The notes below the pieces were generated by a model, which searched no databases, was not told the DNA's origin, and saw only the letters and a list, made by a program, of their open reading frames with translations. A program made the translations under genes and the position numbers. From NCBI RefSeq assembly GCF_030503435.1, contig NZ_JAUKPO010000004.1, forward strand, positions 365,891 to 429,890: a stretch of 64,000 nucleotides of DNA, read 5' to 3'. Of the stretch, positions 38,138 through 47,435 are shown in pieces (position 1 is the first letter of the stretch; each line of letters begins with the position of its first letter). Origin of the DNA: Rhodocytophaga aerolata. Its GTDB lineage: Bacteria > Bacteroidota > Bacteroidia > Cytophagales > 172606-1.

Positions 38138-39106
38138 ATGAACAAACTCCAAAAGATTGGTATTGTTGGGGGTGCAGGCTATACTGGCGGTGAATTACTT
38201 CGTATATTACTGCATCATCCGGCTGTAGACATCACTTTTGTGCATAGCAAAAGCCAGGCCGGTAAACCAGTATATTCAGCTCACTCCGATTTACTGGGAG
38301 AAACGGAACTCACCTTCACTGACCAATTCCATTCCTCCGTGGATATTCTGTTTTTGTGTATGGGCCATGGAGAATCAAGTGTATTTCTATCACAACATCA
38401 GGTTTCGGCCAGTACCAAAATTATAGACCTGAGTCAGGATTTCCGGGACGAAAGCCATGGCTTTGTATACGGCTTGCCAGAATTGCAACGGGAAAAAATA
38501 ATGGGTGCCAGCAAAATTGCGAATCCGGGTTGTTTTGCTACCTGTATTGAACTGGCTTTATTACCCATGGCTAAAGAACATTTCCTGAAGACAGATGTGC
38601 ACATTAGTGCCATTACAGGGTCTACCGGAGCCGGGCAAAGTTTAAGTAATACGTCTCATTACAGCTGGCGAAATGGCAATATATCTGTTTATAAAGCATT
38701 TACCCATCAGCATCTAAAAGAAATCAGGCAAAGCTTAAGGCAGCTACAAGTTGGGTTTTCTAACAAAATAAACTTTATTCCCTACCGGGGAAGTTTCACC
38801 AGAGGTATTTTTGCCAGCTGCTACACTTCCACCGATTTAACCTTAGAGGACGCACAAGAATTGTATTCGGATTACTACAGCAAGCATCCGTTCACTTATG
38901 TTAGTGCACAACCCATAGACGTAAAGCAGGTAGTAAATACCAACAAATGCTTTATTCACCTGGAAAAAGTTGAAGATCAGTTACTCATAACCAGCGTCAT
39001 TGACAATTTGGTTAAAGGGGCTTCCGGTCAGGCAGTTCAAAATATGAACTTGATTAGCAGGTTAGACGAACGTACTGGCTTAGGGCTTAAAGCCGTAGGT
39101 TTTTAA
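38138..39106 (+). CDS. argC: N-acyl-gamma-glutamyl-phosphate reductase
   Basis: 322 residues. NADPH motif IGIVGGAGYTGGELLRILL, then the catalytic Cys in KIANPGCFATCIELAL and ISAITGSTGAGQSLS further on. Reduces the acyl-glutamyl phosphate to the semialdehyde. About the usual length for the type found in Bacteroidota. Third in the operon, 72 bases after argG. Confidence 0.94.
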   Translation: MNKLQKIGIVGGAGYTGGELLRILLHHPAVDITFVHSKSQAGKPVYSAHSDLLGETELTFTDQFHSSVDILFLCMGHGESSVFLSQHQVSASTKIIDLSQDFRDESHGFVYGLPELQREKIMGASKIANPGCFATCIELALLPMAKEHFLKTDVHISAITGSTGAGQSLSNTSHYSWRNGNISVYKAFTHQHLKEIRQSLRQLQVGFSNKINFIPYRGSFTRGIFASCYTSTDLTLEDAQELYSDYYSKHPFTYVSAQPIDVKQVVNTNKCFIHLEKVEDQLLITSVIDNLVKGASGQAVQNMNLISRLDERTGLGLKAVGF

Positions 39107-39157
39107 TTCTATTCACTTTGTTTTCAATTGTTTGCCAATTCTACCCACCTTTTATCT

Positions 39158-40294
39158 ATGAATTTATTTGATGTTTATCCTATATATACTATTGAACCGG
39201 TGCGGGCACAGGGAAGTTATGTGTGGGATACAGAAGGTAACAAATACCTGGATTTATACGGCGGACATGCCGTTATTTCGATAGGCCATGCTCACCCGCA
39301 TTATGTGGCAAAACTGACCGATCAATTAAATAAAATTGGGTTTTACTCAAATTCCGTTAAAATATCGTTGCAAGAGGAGCTGGCTCAAAAACTTGGTGAG
39401 TTGTCCGGGTATGAGAATTATTCGTTGTTTCTGTGCAATTCAGGTGCTGAAGCGAATGAAAATGCCTTAAAATTAGCCTCCTTCCACAATGGCCGGAAAA
39501 AAGTAATTGCTTTTTCGAAAGCTTTTCATGGACGTACCGCTGGCGCCGTAGCTATTACTGACAATAAAACTATTATAGCTCCTGTAAATGCAACCGATCA
39601 TGTGCAATTTCTGCCATTTAACGATGAAGCTGCCCTTGAACAGGCTATGAATGAAGAAATATGTGCAGTAATTATCGAGGGCATTCAAGGAGTAGGCGGA
39701 GTAAATGTTGCTTCAGAATCTTTCCTGCAAAAAGCCCGTCAGCTATGCGATACCTATGGTGCAGTATTGATTCTGGATAGTGTACAATGCGGATACGGAC
39801 GTTCAGGTAAATTTTTCTCTCACCAATACGCAGGCATAGATCCGGATCTGATAACAACTGCTAAAGGTATGGGAAATGGCTTTCCTATTGGCGGAGTGCT
39901 TATTCACCCGAAGTTTAAAGCTGTACATGGCATGCTAGGTACCACATTTGGGGGCAATCACCTGGCTTGTGCGGCAGGAATAGCTGTTTTGGATGTTATT
40001 AAGGAGGAGAACCTGATGGCCAATGCTAAACAAACAGGAGCATATCTGTCAGAACAACTTAAATCTTTGCCTGGAGTAAAAGAAGTAAGAGGCCGGGGTT
40101 TAATGATAGGGATTGAACTGGAAGAACCCGCAGATACGCTACGGAAGAAACTGCTGTTTGAGCATCATATCTTTACAGGTGCCTCTGGAAAATATACCAT
40201 CCGTTTATTACCTTCGTTAGCCCTAAAGCAGGAAGATGCGGACCTTTTTCTGGAAAGCTTTGGAAAAATTGTATCTGCCAAAACCTTGGTTTAA
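39158..40294 (+). CDS. argD: Acetylornithine / succinylornithine aminotransferase
   Basis: 378 residues. I chose the ATG at 39158 (MNLFDVYPIYTIEPVRAQGS), the standard start; an in-phase TTG at 39128 would add ten residues. Motifs of the class III PLP aminotransferases: YLDLYGGHAVISIGHAHP, FLCNSGAEANENALKLA, the PLP region ILDSVQCGYGRSGKFF and the PLP lysine in TTAKGMGNGFPIGG. Makes the N-acyl-ornithine that the next gene product carbamoylates. Confidence 0.94.
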   Translation: MNLFDVYPIYTIEPVRAQGSYVWDTEGNKYLDLYGGHAVISIGHAHPHYVAKLTDQLNKIGFYSNSVKISLQEELAQKLGELSGYENYSLFLCNSGAEANENALKLASFHNGRKKVIAFSKAFHGRTAGAVAITDNKTIIAPVNATDHVQFLPFNDEAALEQAMNEEICAVIIEGIQGVGGVNVASESFLQKARQLCDTYGAVLILDSVQCGYGRSGKFFSHQYAGIDPDLITTAKGMGNGFPIGGVLIHPKFKAVHGMLGTTFGGNHLACAAGIAVLDVIKEENLMANAKQTGAYLSEQLKSLPGVKEVRGRGLMIGIELEEPADTLRKKLLFEHHIFTGASGKYTIRLLPSLALKQEDADLFLESFGKIVSAKTLV

Positions 40295-40353
40295 CTTATT
40301 TTTACTAACCGTCAGCAGGCTATTTACATTCACCTTAAATCAGTTATCATCCA

Positions 40354-41301
40354 TTGAAACAGTTTTTGTCAGTTAAAGATGTTCCCAACCTACCCATATT
40401 AGTGAATGAGGCATTATCTCAGAAAAGAAATCCTTTCGCCAATAAGCAACTCGGTAAAAACAAAACTCTGGGATTACTCTTTTTTAATGCCAGTTTACGG
40501 ACAAGACTCAGCACACAAAAAGCCGCCCAAAATCTGGGGATGGAGGTAATGGTGATGAATGTAAGCCAGGACAGCTGGGGGCTGGAAATGCAGGATGGTG
40601 CCATTATGGACGGCGATAAAGCCGAACATGTAAAAGAAGGGGCTGCTGTTATTGGTCAATACTGTGATATAATTGGCGTAAGGTCATTTGCCAGCTTAAC
40701 AGATAAAGAAAAAGATATACAGGAAGAAGTAATCAGCCAGTTTGTAAAATATGCAGGTGTACCCATCATAAGTCTGGAATCGGCCCTGCGTCATCCTTTA
40801 CAGTCATTAACTGATGTAATTACAATAGAGGAGTACAAAACGAAACAAAAGCCTAAAGTAGTGTTAACCTGGGCTCCTCATCCAAAGGCTTTACCTCAGG
40901 CTGTTCCAAATTCCTTTGCAGAATGGATGAATGCTTCCCAAGTTGACTTTGTTATTACTCATCCGGAAGGCTACGAACTAGATAAGGAATTTGTGGGCAA
41001 TGCCAAAGTAACCTATAATCAGAAGCAAGCTTTTGAGGGAGCCGACTTCATTTATGCAAAAAACTGGTCTTCGTATACCAGTTACGGGCAAATATTATCT
41101 AAAGACCCCGCCTGGACGGTAAATGCCGAAAAAATGAAGCTTACCGATAATGCGAAATTTATGCATTGCCTTCCGGTACGCCGGAATGTAGTAGTGATGG
41201 ATGAAGTACTCGATAGCCCTAATTCTATTGTTATTCCCCAGGCCGGAAACCGGGTTTGGGCTGCACAGGCTGTATTGAAACAACTACTCTCTTCCATCTA
41301 A
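40354..41301 (+). CDS. argF': N-succinyl- or N-acetyl-ornithine carbamoyltransferase
   Basis: 315 residues, starting at a TTG at 40354. The first internal Met is at residue 63, far inside the fold, so TTG is required. It aligns with the Bacteroides succinylornithine carbamoyltransferase from its first residues. Carbamoyl-phosphate motif SLRTRLSTQKAA is at 47-58 and FMHCLPVRRN near 270. In this family residue 90 sets the substrate: Pro in the Bacteroides fragilis succinyl-enzyme, Glu in the Xanthomonas acetyl-enzyme. Here it is Ala (GDKAEH), so acyl preference cannot be read off directly. Last gene of the operon. Confidence 0.9.
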   Translation: MKQFLSVKDVPNLPILVNEALSQKRNPFANKQLGKNKTLGLLFFNASLRTRLSTQKAAQNLGMEVMVMNVSQDSWGLEMQDGAIMDGDKAEHVKEGAAVIGQYCDIIGVRSFASLTDKEKDIQEEVISQFVKYAGVPIISLESALRHPLQSLTDVITIEEYKTKQKPKVVLTWAPHPKALPQAVPNSFAEWMNASQVDFVITHPEGYELDKEFVGNAKVTYNQKQAFEGADFIYAKNWSSYTSYGQILSKDPAWTVNAEKMKLTDNAKFMHCLPVRRNVVVMDEVLDSPNSIVIPQAGNRVWAAQAVLKQLLSSI

Positions 41302-41322
41302 TACCCTTTTTGGCAAGGTATG

Positions 41323-41355
41323 GCACTATCTCATCCATGGAGGTAGTGCTTTTTT
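41323..41355 (+). terminator. Terminator of the arginine operon
   Basis: 10-bp stem with one G-T pair, 41323-41332 with 41340-41349 (GCACTATCTC/GAGGTAGTGC), loop ATCCATG, then six T. It ends the GNAT-argG-argC-argD-argF' unit; argB and the deacetylase gene are not part of it. Confidence 0.8.
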
Positions 41356-42056
41356 ATGTTTGCCTATCCTGTTTTCCTAGGTGTGTAAAAGAAAAAGTAA
41401 CTGATGTAGTTATAAAAAGTTCATTAGCTTGTTACCTCTGCATGTAATTTTTTAGATAGGGCAACACTGATAATAGCTTGATTTACAAGAAGACTGAATA
41501 ATCTATATAGTTTGTTTTAGTAAATTATTCCTGAAAATTTTAATAAGTAAGGCTGCAGATCAATTGAATGCTGTAAAATTATTGAATTAAGCCTGGAAAA
41601 ATAAGCTAGCTAGCTCCCCTCCTCTCCTATAAAATATATGGTAAACTCAATCGCCGGTAACTAATGTTTCCTTCCCTACGCATGTAGGATATTAGCCCAC
41701 TACTCTGGAAAGAATTGGGTACTTCCCGATAAATTGAAACTATTTACTAACCATATACAATTAGATGTCTCTCCGTCAAACGCTTAACCATATGGATATT
41801 GCTCATGGTTTACACTTTGGAAGAAATAATACTTTCGCAAACCTTGATTTGATCCTCCTAACTGGCCAGACTGAAAGCACATTGAGGTTGACTTATTTTT
41901 AACAATTACCAAGTTTGTTTTTACAAGTGAAATAACTCATTAACAGCCAAGTCAACTAGCTAACTGATAAGTAAATACATACCATTTTTTACTATTGCAC
42001 TAATTCAAATTTGCTTTTCATACGCAAAAAAATTCATCCGATAAATTATTAACAAT
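41356..42056. other. Long gene-free stretch ahead of the chemosensory operon
   Basis: 701 bases (755 from the argF' stop) with no convincing frame on either strand. It is A/T-rich and must hold the promoter of the receptor-cheR operon. I found no perfect TAnnTTTG box with a -33 partner. A GCTAGCTAGCT stretch near 41603 is a simple palindrome. Confidence 0.4.
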
Positions 42057-44867
42057 ATGGCTTTAACAAGCAAAAAGAAAATTGATCAGGTACCTGCGCC
42101 AACTGGTAAGGAAAATAAGCCAAAAAAGCTTAGCCAGTCTGTAGAAGTATTATCCTTACAAGCAGATACCCAGTACTTGCAAACGATGGAAGCTCTTATT
42201 AAATCTCAGGCTGTCATAGAGTTTACAATGGATGGTAGAATACTTACCGCAAATGATAATTTTCTACAGATACTTGGTTACCAGCTAAAAGAAATAAAGG
42301 GCAAACATCACCAGATTTTTTGTACAGAAGAACAAGCAAAAAGTAAAGAATATAAACAATTCTGGGCACAGCTTCAAAAAGGTGGATTCAATAGTGGGCA
42401 GTTTCAAAGAATTGCCAAAGATGGAAGCACTATCTGGATACAGGCAACATACAATGTTGTTATGGATGAACGAAACAACCCCTACAAGGTAATAAAATTT
42501 GTTACAGACATTACTGAACTGAAAAAAACAGAAATTACCATAGAACATACCGCAGAGCAGATAGAAGCTCAACAACAAATTTTGCGTCAGAATGAAGAAC
42601 AGACGCAAGCAATTAAAGTGGAAATGGATAAGCGGCAACTTGAGTTGCAAGGCCAGATAGCCGCCTTAAACAATGCAGCCATAGTATCAGAAGTAGACCT
42701 AAGAGGCAACATCCTGTTTGTCAACGATGAGTTTTGCCGGCTGGCTAAATACACCCGGGAAGAGCTGATTGGTAAAAAACAAAGTATTGTCCGCCATCCG
42801 GATATGCCTGCTGCTATCTTCGATGACCTGTGGGCTACGATAGTAAAAGGAAAAGTGTGGCGGGGCGAAGTCAAGAACCGGGCCAAAGACGGGTCGCATT
42901 ATTGGGTATCGGCTACCATCACCCCGGTATTGGGGGAAAACGGCCGGCCTGTTAAATACATTGGTGTCCGTTTTGATATTACTGCCCAGAAAGAACAGGA
43001 AGAAAGAATAAAAAATATGCTTCTGGAAGCTCAGCAGGCAAGTGAGGAAAATAAGGCTCAGGAAGAAGAGATACGCCAGAACATGGAAGAAATGCAGGCA
43101 ACGCAGGAAGAAATGTCGCGCAGACAACTGGAACTGAACGGCCAGATTTCTGCTCTAAACAATGCAGCCATAGTATCAGAAGTAGACCTAAGAGGCAACA
43201 TCCTGTTTGTCAACGATGAGTTTTGCCGGCTGGCTAAATACACCCGGGAAGAGCTGATTGGTAAAAAACAAAGTATTGTCCGCCATCCGGATATGCCTGC
43301 TGCTATCTTCGATGACCTGTGGGCTACGATAGTAAAAGGAAAAGTGTGGCGGGGCGAAGTCAAGAACCGGGCCAAAGACGGGTCGCATTATTGGGTATCG
43401 GCTACCATCACCCCGGTATTGGGGGAAAACGGCCGGCCTGTTAAATACATTGGTGTCCGTTTTGATATTACTGCCCAGAAAGAACAGGAAGAGAAAGAAC
43501 GGATAAATAAATTAGGTTTCGACCAGGCGGTAAGCTTTATTCAGGAACTTACCCAAGGTAATTTTAATGCTCAAATGAACGTTGCCGGCCTATCCTTAGA
43601 TGCCAATGTACTGAATGTGATTGAAGATTTAAATTCTTTACGCAACACCTTAAAATCGATTATCAGTGAAGTAAACCAGGTAACAAAAGCCGCCGGAGAA
43701 GAAGGAAAATTGAATGCACGCCTGAATTTGAAAACTACGGATGGCGAATGGAAAGTTCTGGTAGACTCTATTAATCTGTTACTGGCCTCCCTTTCTGAGC
43801 CAGTACTGGAATTCAACCGCATTATCTCAGAGATGGCCAAAGGTGACCTGACGAACGCTTTTGAAATGAAAGTCAATGGAGATATTCTGAATATGGCTCA
43901 GTCGCTGAACAAAGCTATCAGCAATTTGAATACACTGTTAACTACCATAGGTGTAAGCTCCGATGTTATTGCTACTTCTTCTAATACGATGATGAAGAAG
44001 AATGAAAGCATGAAAAACAATACCACAGAAGTAGCTTCGGCTATTACTCAGATGGCTAAAGGAGCACAGGAACAAGCTATTAAAACAGATGCTTCTTCCA
44101 AATTGGTTGAGGGCGTATTAAAATCAGCCAATACTATGGAGCAAAAAGCCAATGTAATTAATAAAGCAGCAGAAAAAGGGCAAAAAGGCTGCGACGATGG
44201 AATGAAAATTATGAAACGGCTGCTGGAAAATATGTCTGAAATTGGTGATTCTGCGAAAAAAACATCCGGATCTATTGATATTCTTACACAGCGGGCAGAG
44301 GAAATAGCCAGAACGTTAAATGTAATTACAGATATTGCTGCCCAAACAAACTTACTTGCCTTAAATGCAGCCATCGAAGCCGCTAGGGCTGGCGATGCAG
44401 GCAGAGGCTTTGCTGTAGTAGCCGAAGAAATCCGGAAACTGGCAGAAGATTCCAGAAGATCGGCTGTAGATATAGAAAAAATAATTAAAGACGTTCAGAA
44501 AGATACCAATGCTGCAGGGAAAGCTATTGAAACCATGCAAAGTAGTGTAAAGCAGGGAGATAATGCCTCTAAAGAAGCTGAGATTATTTTCCAGGAAATA
44601 GCCAAATCCAGTAACGAGACTTTTGATTATTCCAAAGAAATACAGGAAGCTACCTCAGAGCAGAAAACATCCATTAGCTCAGTAGTCAGAAATATAGAAC
44701 AAATTGTAGTCGTAGCAGAAGAAACAGCCGCTGGTGCCCAGCAAGTTGCAAGTTCTTCACAACAGCTGAATCAGGGTATGAATGAAATTACAGACTCAGG
44801 TGTGAAGTTATCACAGGTAGCTGTGCAATTACAGGCCGGTGTTAGCCAGTTTAAGTTGAAAAAATAG
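42057..44867 (+). CDS. Soluble chemoreceptor with three PAS domains
   Basis: 936 residues with no signal peptide or membrane segment, so a cytoplasmic chemoreceptor. PAS1 lies at about 45-160, PAS2 at 204-315 and PAS3 at 367-478; PAS2 and PAS3 are identical in sequence. Short coiled coils join them. A linker with HAMP-like character (about 520-640) follows, then the methyl-accepting signalling hairpin (about 640-930) with the CheA/CheW-binding tip [20 protein letters not shown] and [20 protein letters not shown]. It is the first gene of the che operon, so it is the dedicated receptor. Ligand unknown; PAS domains could sense redox state, heme, flavin or small molecules. Confidence 0.92.
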   Translation: MALTSKKKIDQVPAPTGKENKPKKLSQSVEVLSLQADTQYLQTMEALIKSQAVIEFTMDGRILTANDNFLQILGYQLKEIKGKHHQIFCTEEQAKSKEYKQFWAQLQKGGFNSGQFQRIAKDGSTIWIQATYNVVMDERNNPYKVIKFVTDITELKKTEITIEHTAEQIEAQQQILRQNEEQTQAIKVEMDKRQLELQGQIAALNNAAIVSEVDLRGNILFVNDEFCRLAKYTREELIGKKQSIVRHPDMPAAIFDDLWATIVKGKVWRGEVKNRAKDGSHYWVSATITPVLGENGRPVKYIGVRFDITAQKEQEERIKNMLLEAQQASEENKAQEEEIRQNMEEMQATQEEMSRRQLELNGQISALNNAAIVSEVDLRGNILFVNDEFCRLAKYTREELIGKKQSIVRHPDMPAAIFDDLWATIVKGKVWRGEVKNRAKDGSHYWVSATITPVLGENGRPVKYIGVRFDITAQKEQEEKERINKLGFDQAVSFIQELTQGNFNAQMNVAGLSLDANVLNVIEDLNSLRNTLKSIISEVNQVTKAAGEEGKLNARLNLKTTDGEWKVLVDSINLLLASLSEPVLEFNRIISEMAKGDLTNAFEMKVNGDILNMAQSLNKAISNLNTLLTTIGVSSDVIATSSNTMMKKNESMKNNTTEVASAITQMAKGAQEQAIKTDASSKLVEGVLKSANTMEQKANVINKAAEKGQKGCDDGMKIMKRLLENMSEIGDSAKKTSGSIDILTQRAEEIARTLNVITDIAAQTNLLALNAAIEAARAGDAGRGFAVVAEEIRKLAEDSRRSAVDIEKIIKDVQKDTNAAGKAIETMQSSVKQGDNASKEAEIIFQEIAKSSNETFDYSKEIQEATSEQKTSISSVVRNIEQIVVVAEETAAGAQQVASSSQQLNQGMNEITDSGVKLSQVAVQLQAGVSQFKLKK
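42667..43003 (+). repeat. 337-bp exact repeat, copy 1 (PAS2)
   Basis: Identical by eye over its whole length to 43156-43492 (offset 489 bases, 163 codons, in phase). It encodes one complete PAS domain plus its C-terminal DIT motif. The DNA between the copies encodes a coiled-coil linker that is only loosely similar to the one before copy 1. Confidence 0.9.
43156..43492 (+). repeat. 337-bp exact repeat, copy 2 (PAS3)
   Basis: Second copy of the segment at 42667-43003. Perfect identity including third codon positions indicates a recent duplication or gene conversion. The first difference on the right is at 43493 (G against A at 43004). Confidence 0.9.
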
Positions 44868-44889
44868 GGTGTAACGGTGAAAGCCTTCT

Positions 44890-45417
44890 ATGCATATGAA
44901 CTTACAAGAAACCGTACCAACGAAACAACCTGTGTCAGCAGAAGCAGCAAAACATAGCCGCACGCAACTGATTGTATTCAAATTAGGGAAAGAAGAATAT
45001 GGATTAGCCATAGACCAGATAAAAGAAGTCGTGCTAACCCCTAACATCACCCGGATGCCCCAAACAGCTCCCTACATCAAAGGTGTAGCCAATATCCGCG
45101 GCAATATTATAGCCATCCTGGATCTGGAAGAAAAATTCGGGATCAGTGATAAAACGATTGATTCACCTGTAGTTGGAAAATACACCCTGGTAGTGGCCAG
45201 TGAAGAGTATAAAATAGGTATCCTAGTAAAAGAAGTGCCCAATACCTTATCTGTATCCAAAGCGGATATTGATGAAACAGTAAGTATTGTTCACGACGAT
45301 AAGCAAGACAGCAATTATATAAAAGGCATTGTCAAAGTTAATAACAGGCTAATTATTCTGATTGATATTTATCAGATTATGAACAAGCAGGAATTAGCTC
45401 AATCGCTTGGTAAATAA
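44890..45417 (+). CDS. cheW: Chemotaxis coupling protein CheW
   Basis: 175 residues. After a 27-residue flexible start, a CheW domain: LIVFKLGKEEYGLAIDQIKE, then VANIRGNIIAILDLEEKFG and VKVNNRLIILIDIYQIM. It links the receptor tip to the P5 domain of CheA. The only cheW in the operon, 22 bases after the receptor gene. Several ATGs exist near the start; 44890 and 44896 are both possible. Confidence 0.93.
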   Translation: MHMNLQETVPTKQPVSAEAAKHSRTQLIVFKLGKEEYGLAIDQIKEVVLTPNITRMPQTAPYIKGVANIRGNIIAILDLEEKFGISDKTIDSPVVGKYTLVVASEEYKIGILVKEVPNTLSVSKADIDETVSIVHDDKQDSNYIKGIVKVNNRLIILIDIYQIMNKQELAQSLGK

Positions 45418-45458
45418 GTACTGGTTTATAGCAAGAACTTATATGCCGGAATACAGTC

Positions 45459-45950
45459 ATGATTAGAACACAGGCACAAAACATCGTCGAAATTCCCTTG
45501 GAGATGGGACAAATAAGAGTTAGTGCTGAACCTGCTCTGGTCACTTGTTATGGCATTGGCTCTTGTATGGGCGTTTTTCTCTACGACCGGGTTGCGAAAA
45601 TTGGAGGAGGTGCACATATCACGTTGCCTTTTTATGATCCTGGTAATACCATCAACTCAAAACTGCATTATGCAGATTATGCCATCGAAACATTAGTAGA
45701 ACGGCTCAAGGTTATGGGTTCATCTGGAAATACATTACGGGCAAAAATAGCCGGAGGAGCTAATATTGGTAATTTTTCCCGGTTAGATGTAGGGAAACAA
45801 AACAGTATAGCCGTTTGTACCATCTTACGAAAAATGGGAATTTACCTTGCCGGATGTGATATTGGCGGACTTACAGGGAGAAAGATCATATTCAATACGT
45901 CTACCGGAAGTGTTCAAATTTTAACCAATCAAGACAATTATACTATTTAA
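45459..45950 (+). CDS. cheD: Chemoreceptor glutamine deamidase CheD
   Basis: 163 residues. The catalytic Cys36 sits in YGIGSCMGVFLYD and His53 in GGAHITLP, the expected Cys-His pair of CheD. CheD deamidates specific glutamines of receptors to glutamates and, in systems with CheC, is part of adaptation. No cheC is present here, so it most likely serves to mature the receptor. Confidence 0.92.
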   Translation: MIRTQAQNIVEIPLEMGQIRVSAEPALVTCYGIGSCMGVFLYDRVAKIGGGAHITLPFYDPGNTINSKLHYADYAIETLVERLKVMGSSGNTLRAKIAGGANIGNFSRLDVGKQNSIAVCTILRKMGIYLAGCDIGGLTGRKIIFNTSTGSVQILTNQDNYTI

Positions 45951-45962
45951 TCCATTACGGAA

Positions 45963-46316
45963 ATGGCAAAAAAAATACTTATTGTAGACGATTCTCAATT
46001 CATGAGAGCTGTAATTAAAGATATTCTGGAAAAACAGGGATACGAAATTGCCGGCGAAGCAGCTACCGGCGAAGCAGCTATTGATATGGCCATGGATTTA
46101 AATCCGGATGTAGTTACCCTGGACAATATTCTTCCGGATATGCAGGGAACAGATATATTGAAGGTATATAAGCAGGAAGGTCTATCCTGTAGGGTAATTC
46201 TCATCAGTGCTGTAGGCCAGGATTCAGCTATTGAACAAGGCATGAGCATGGGTGCACATGCGTACATCGTAAAGCCGTTTACGCCTGAGCAATTAGCACA
46301 TGCCATAGAAAAATAA
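45963..46316 (+). CDS. cheY: Single-domain response regulator CheY
   Basis: 117 residues forming only a receiver domain. Acidic pair Asp9-Asp10, phospho-accepting Asp54 in VVTLDNILPDM, a switch Ser82 in LISAVGQ, and Lys104 in YIVKPF. Receives phosphate from CheA; the target (gliding machinery, pili or another effector) cannot be told from sequence. It starts 12 bases after cheD. Confidence 0.92.
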   Translation: MAKKILIVDDSQFMRAVIKDILEKQGYEIAGEAATGEAAIDMAMDLNPDVVTLDNILPDMQGTDILKVYKQEGLSCRVILISAVGQDSAIEQGMSMGAHAYIVKPFTPEQLAHAIEK

Positions 46317-46394
46317 GAGGATTCCCCGGCAACTACCTACGGATATACTTTTATTACACATTTACTTAATTCACTGTGTGCATCATACTCCATC

Positions 46395-47435
46395 ATGCCT
46401 GAAGAAAAAATTAAAGTATTGCTGATAGACGATTCAGGGTTGATGCGTTTGATAATTTCTGATATCCTACGGACGGATGCAGCTATTGAAATCATTGATA
46501 CGGCTGAAAATGGCAAAGATGGCTTTGAAAAAACGGTCAAATACAAACCCGATGTAGTAGTAACCGATCTGGTAATGCCTCACTATGATGGTATCTATGC
46601 GGTGAAAAACATCATGAAACAGGCTCCAACCCCTATTATCGTATTAAGCAGCCTGGACAGAGCCGATCCTGAAGTTTTTGATGCGCTGCATGAAGGTGCT
46701 GTAGATTTTATAGATAAGCCCAAAGGAAAACTGGTATCCGGGATACGTGAAGTCAATACGCTGTTAATTAAAGCGGTAAAAGAGGCAAGCAAAGCCAATG
46801 TCCAGCAATTAAGAAAAGCCAGGAAAGTTACTACTCCAAGGCAGCCGGAAACGGGTAAGTTAAATTATGAAATAATCTGTATGGGTTCATCTACCGGAGG
46901 CCCGGGAGCTATTGAGTATATTTTAACCAAACTTCCTGAAAAACTAGCCGTACCTGTAGTTATTGCCCAACATATGCCCGAACGTTTTCTGGATTCGTTT
47001 GCTAAACGCCTGGATAGCCTTACGGCTTTGAAAGTAAAACTAGCCGAAAAAGGCGAACCTCTCACAGATGGTACAATTTATCTGGCCCCTGGGCATAGCA
47101 ATACTTTAGTTACGAAAGATATACGTACCGGACTTCCTTTCTTTAGTTTTACAACCAGAGAATACAAAGAATTTAATTTCCCTTCGGTAGATTGTTTAAT
47201 GTACTCAGCAGCTCAGGTATATAAAAACAAAGCGTTGGGGGTACTATTAACCGGAATGGGAAAAGATGGTGCAGAAGGCATGAAAGCCATTTATGAGGCC
47301 GGAGGCTATACACTTGCCCAAGATGAAGAATCATCCGTAGTATATGGTATGCCTAAAAGTGTAGTGGAAATCGGAGCAGCCCGAAAATCAATCGCCTTAG
47401 AAGATATTCCTGCCTTTATTGTAGGTTGTTTGTAA
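46395..47435 (+). CDS. cheB: Chemotaxis methylesterase CheB
   Basis: 346 residues. An N-terminal receiver domain (VLLIDDSGLMR; phospho-acceptor in VVVTDLVMPHYDG) is joined by a linker to the methylesterase domain. The catalytic triad is visible: Ser in CMGSSTGGPGAIE, His in AQHMPERFLDSF and Asp in TGMGKDGAEGM. Removes methyl groups from the receptor for adaptation, opposed by CheR. Its stop codon abuts the cheA start. Confidence 0.94.
   Translation: MPEEKIKVLLIDDSGLMRLIISDILRTDAAIEIIDTAENGKDGFEKTVKYKPDVVVTDLVMPHYDGIYAVKNIMKQAPTPIIVLSSLDRADPEVFDALHEGAVDFIDKPKGKLVSGIREVNTLLIKAVKEASKANVQQLRKARKVTTPRQPETGKLNYEIICMGSSTGGPGAIEYILTKLPEKLAVPVVIAQHMPERFLDSFAKRLDSLTALKVKLAEKGEPLTDGTIYLAPGHSNTLVTKDIRTGLPFFSFTTREYKEFNFPSVDCLMYSAAQVYKNKALGVLLTGMGKDGAEGMKAIYEAGGYTLAQDEESSVVYGMPKSVVEIGAARKSIALEDIPAFIVGCL

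Noticed and set aside
41600..41615. GCTAGC repeats ahead of the che operon as an operator
   Set aside because: Only a simple short palindrome in A/T-rich DNA, with no second copy and no link to a regulator.
42285..43388. Minus-strand open frames opposite the receptor gene, including two similar 99-105-codon frames
   Set aside because: Their similarity to each other simply mirrors the exact 337-bp PAS repeat on the coding strand.
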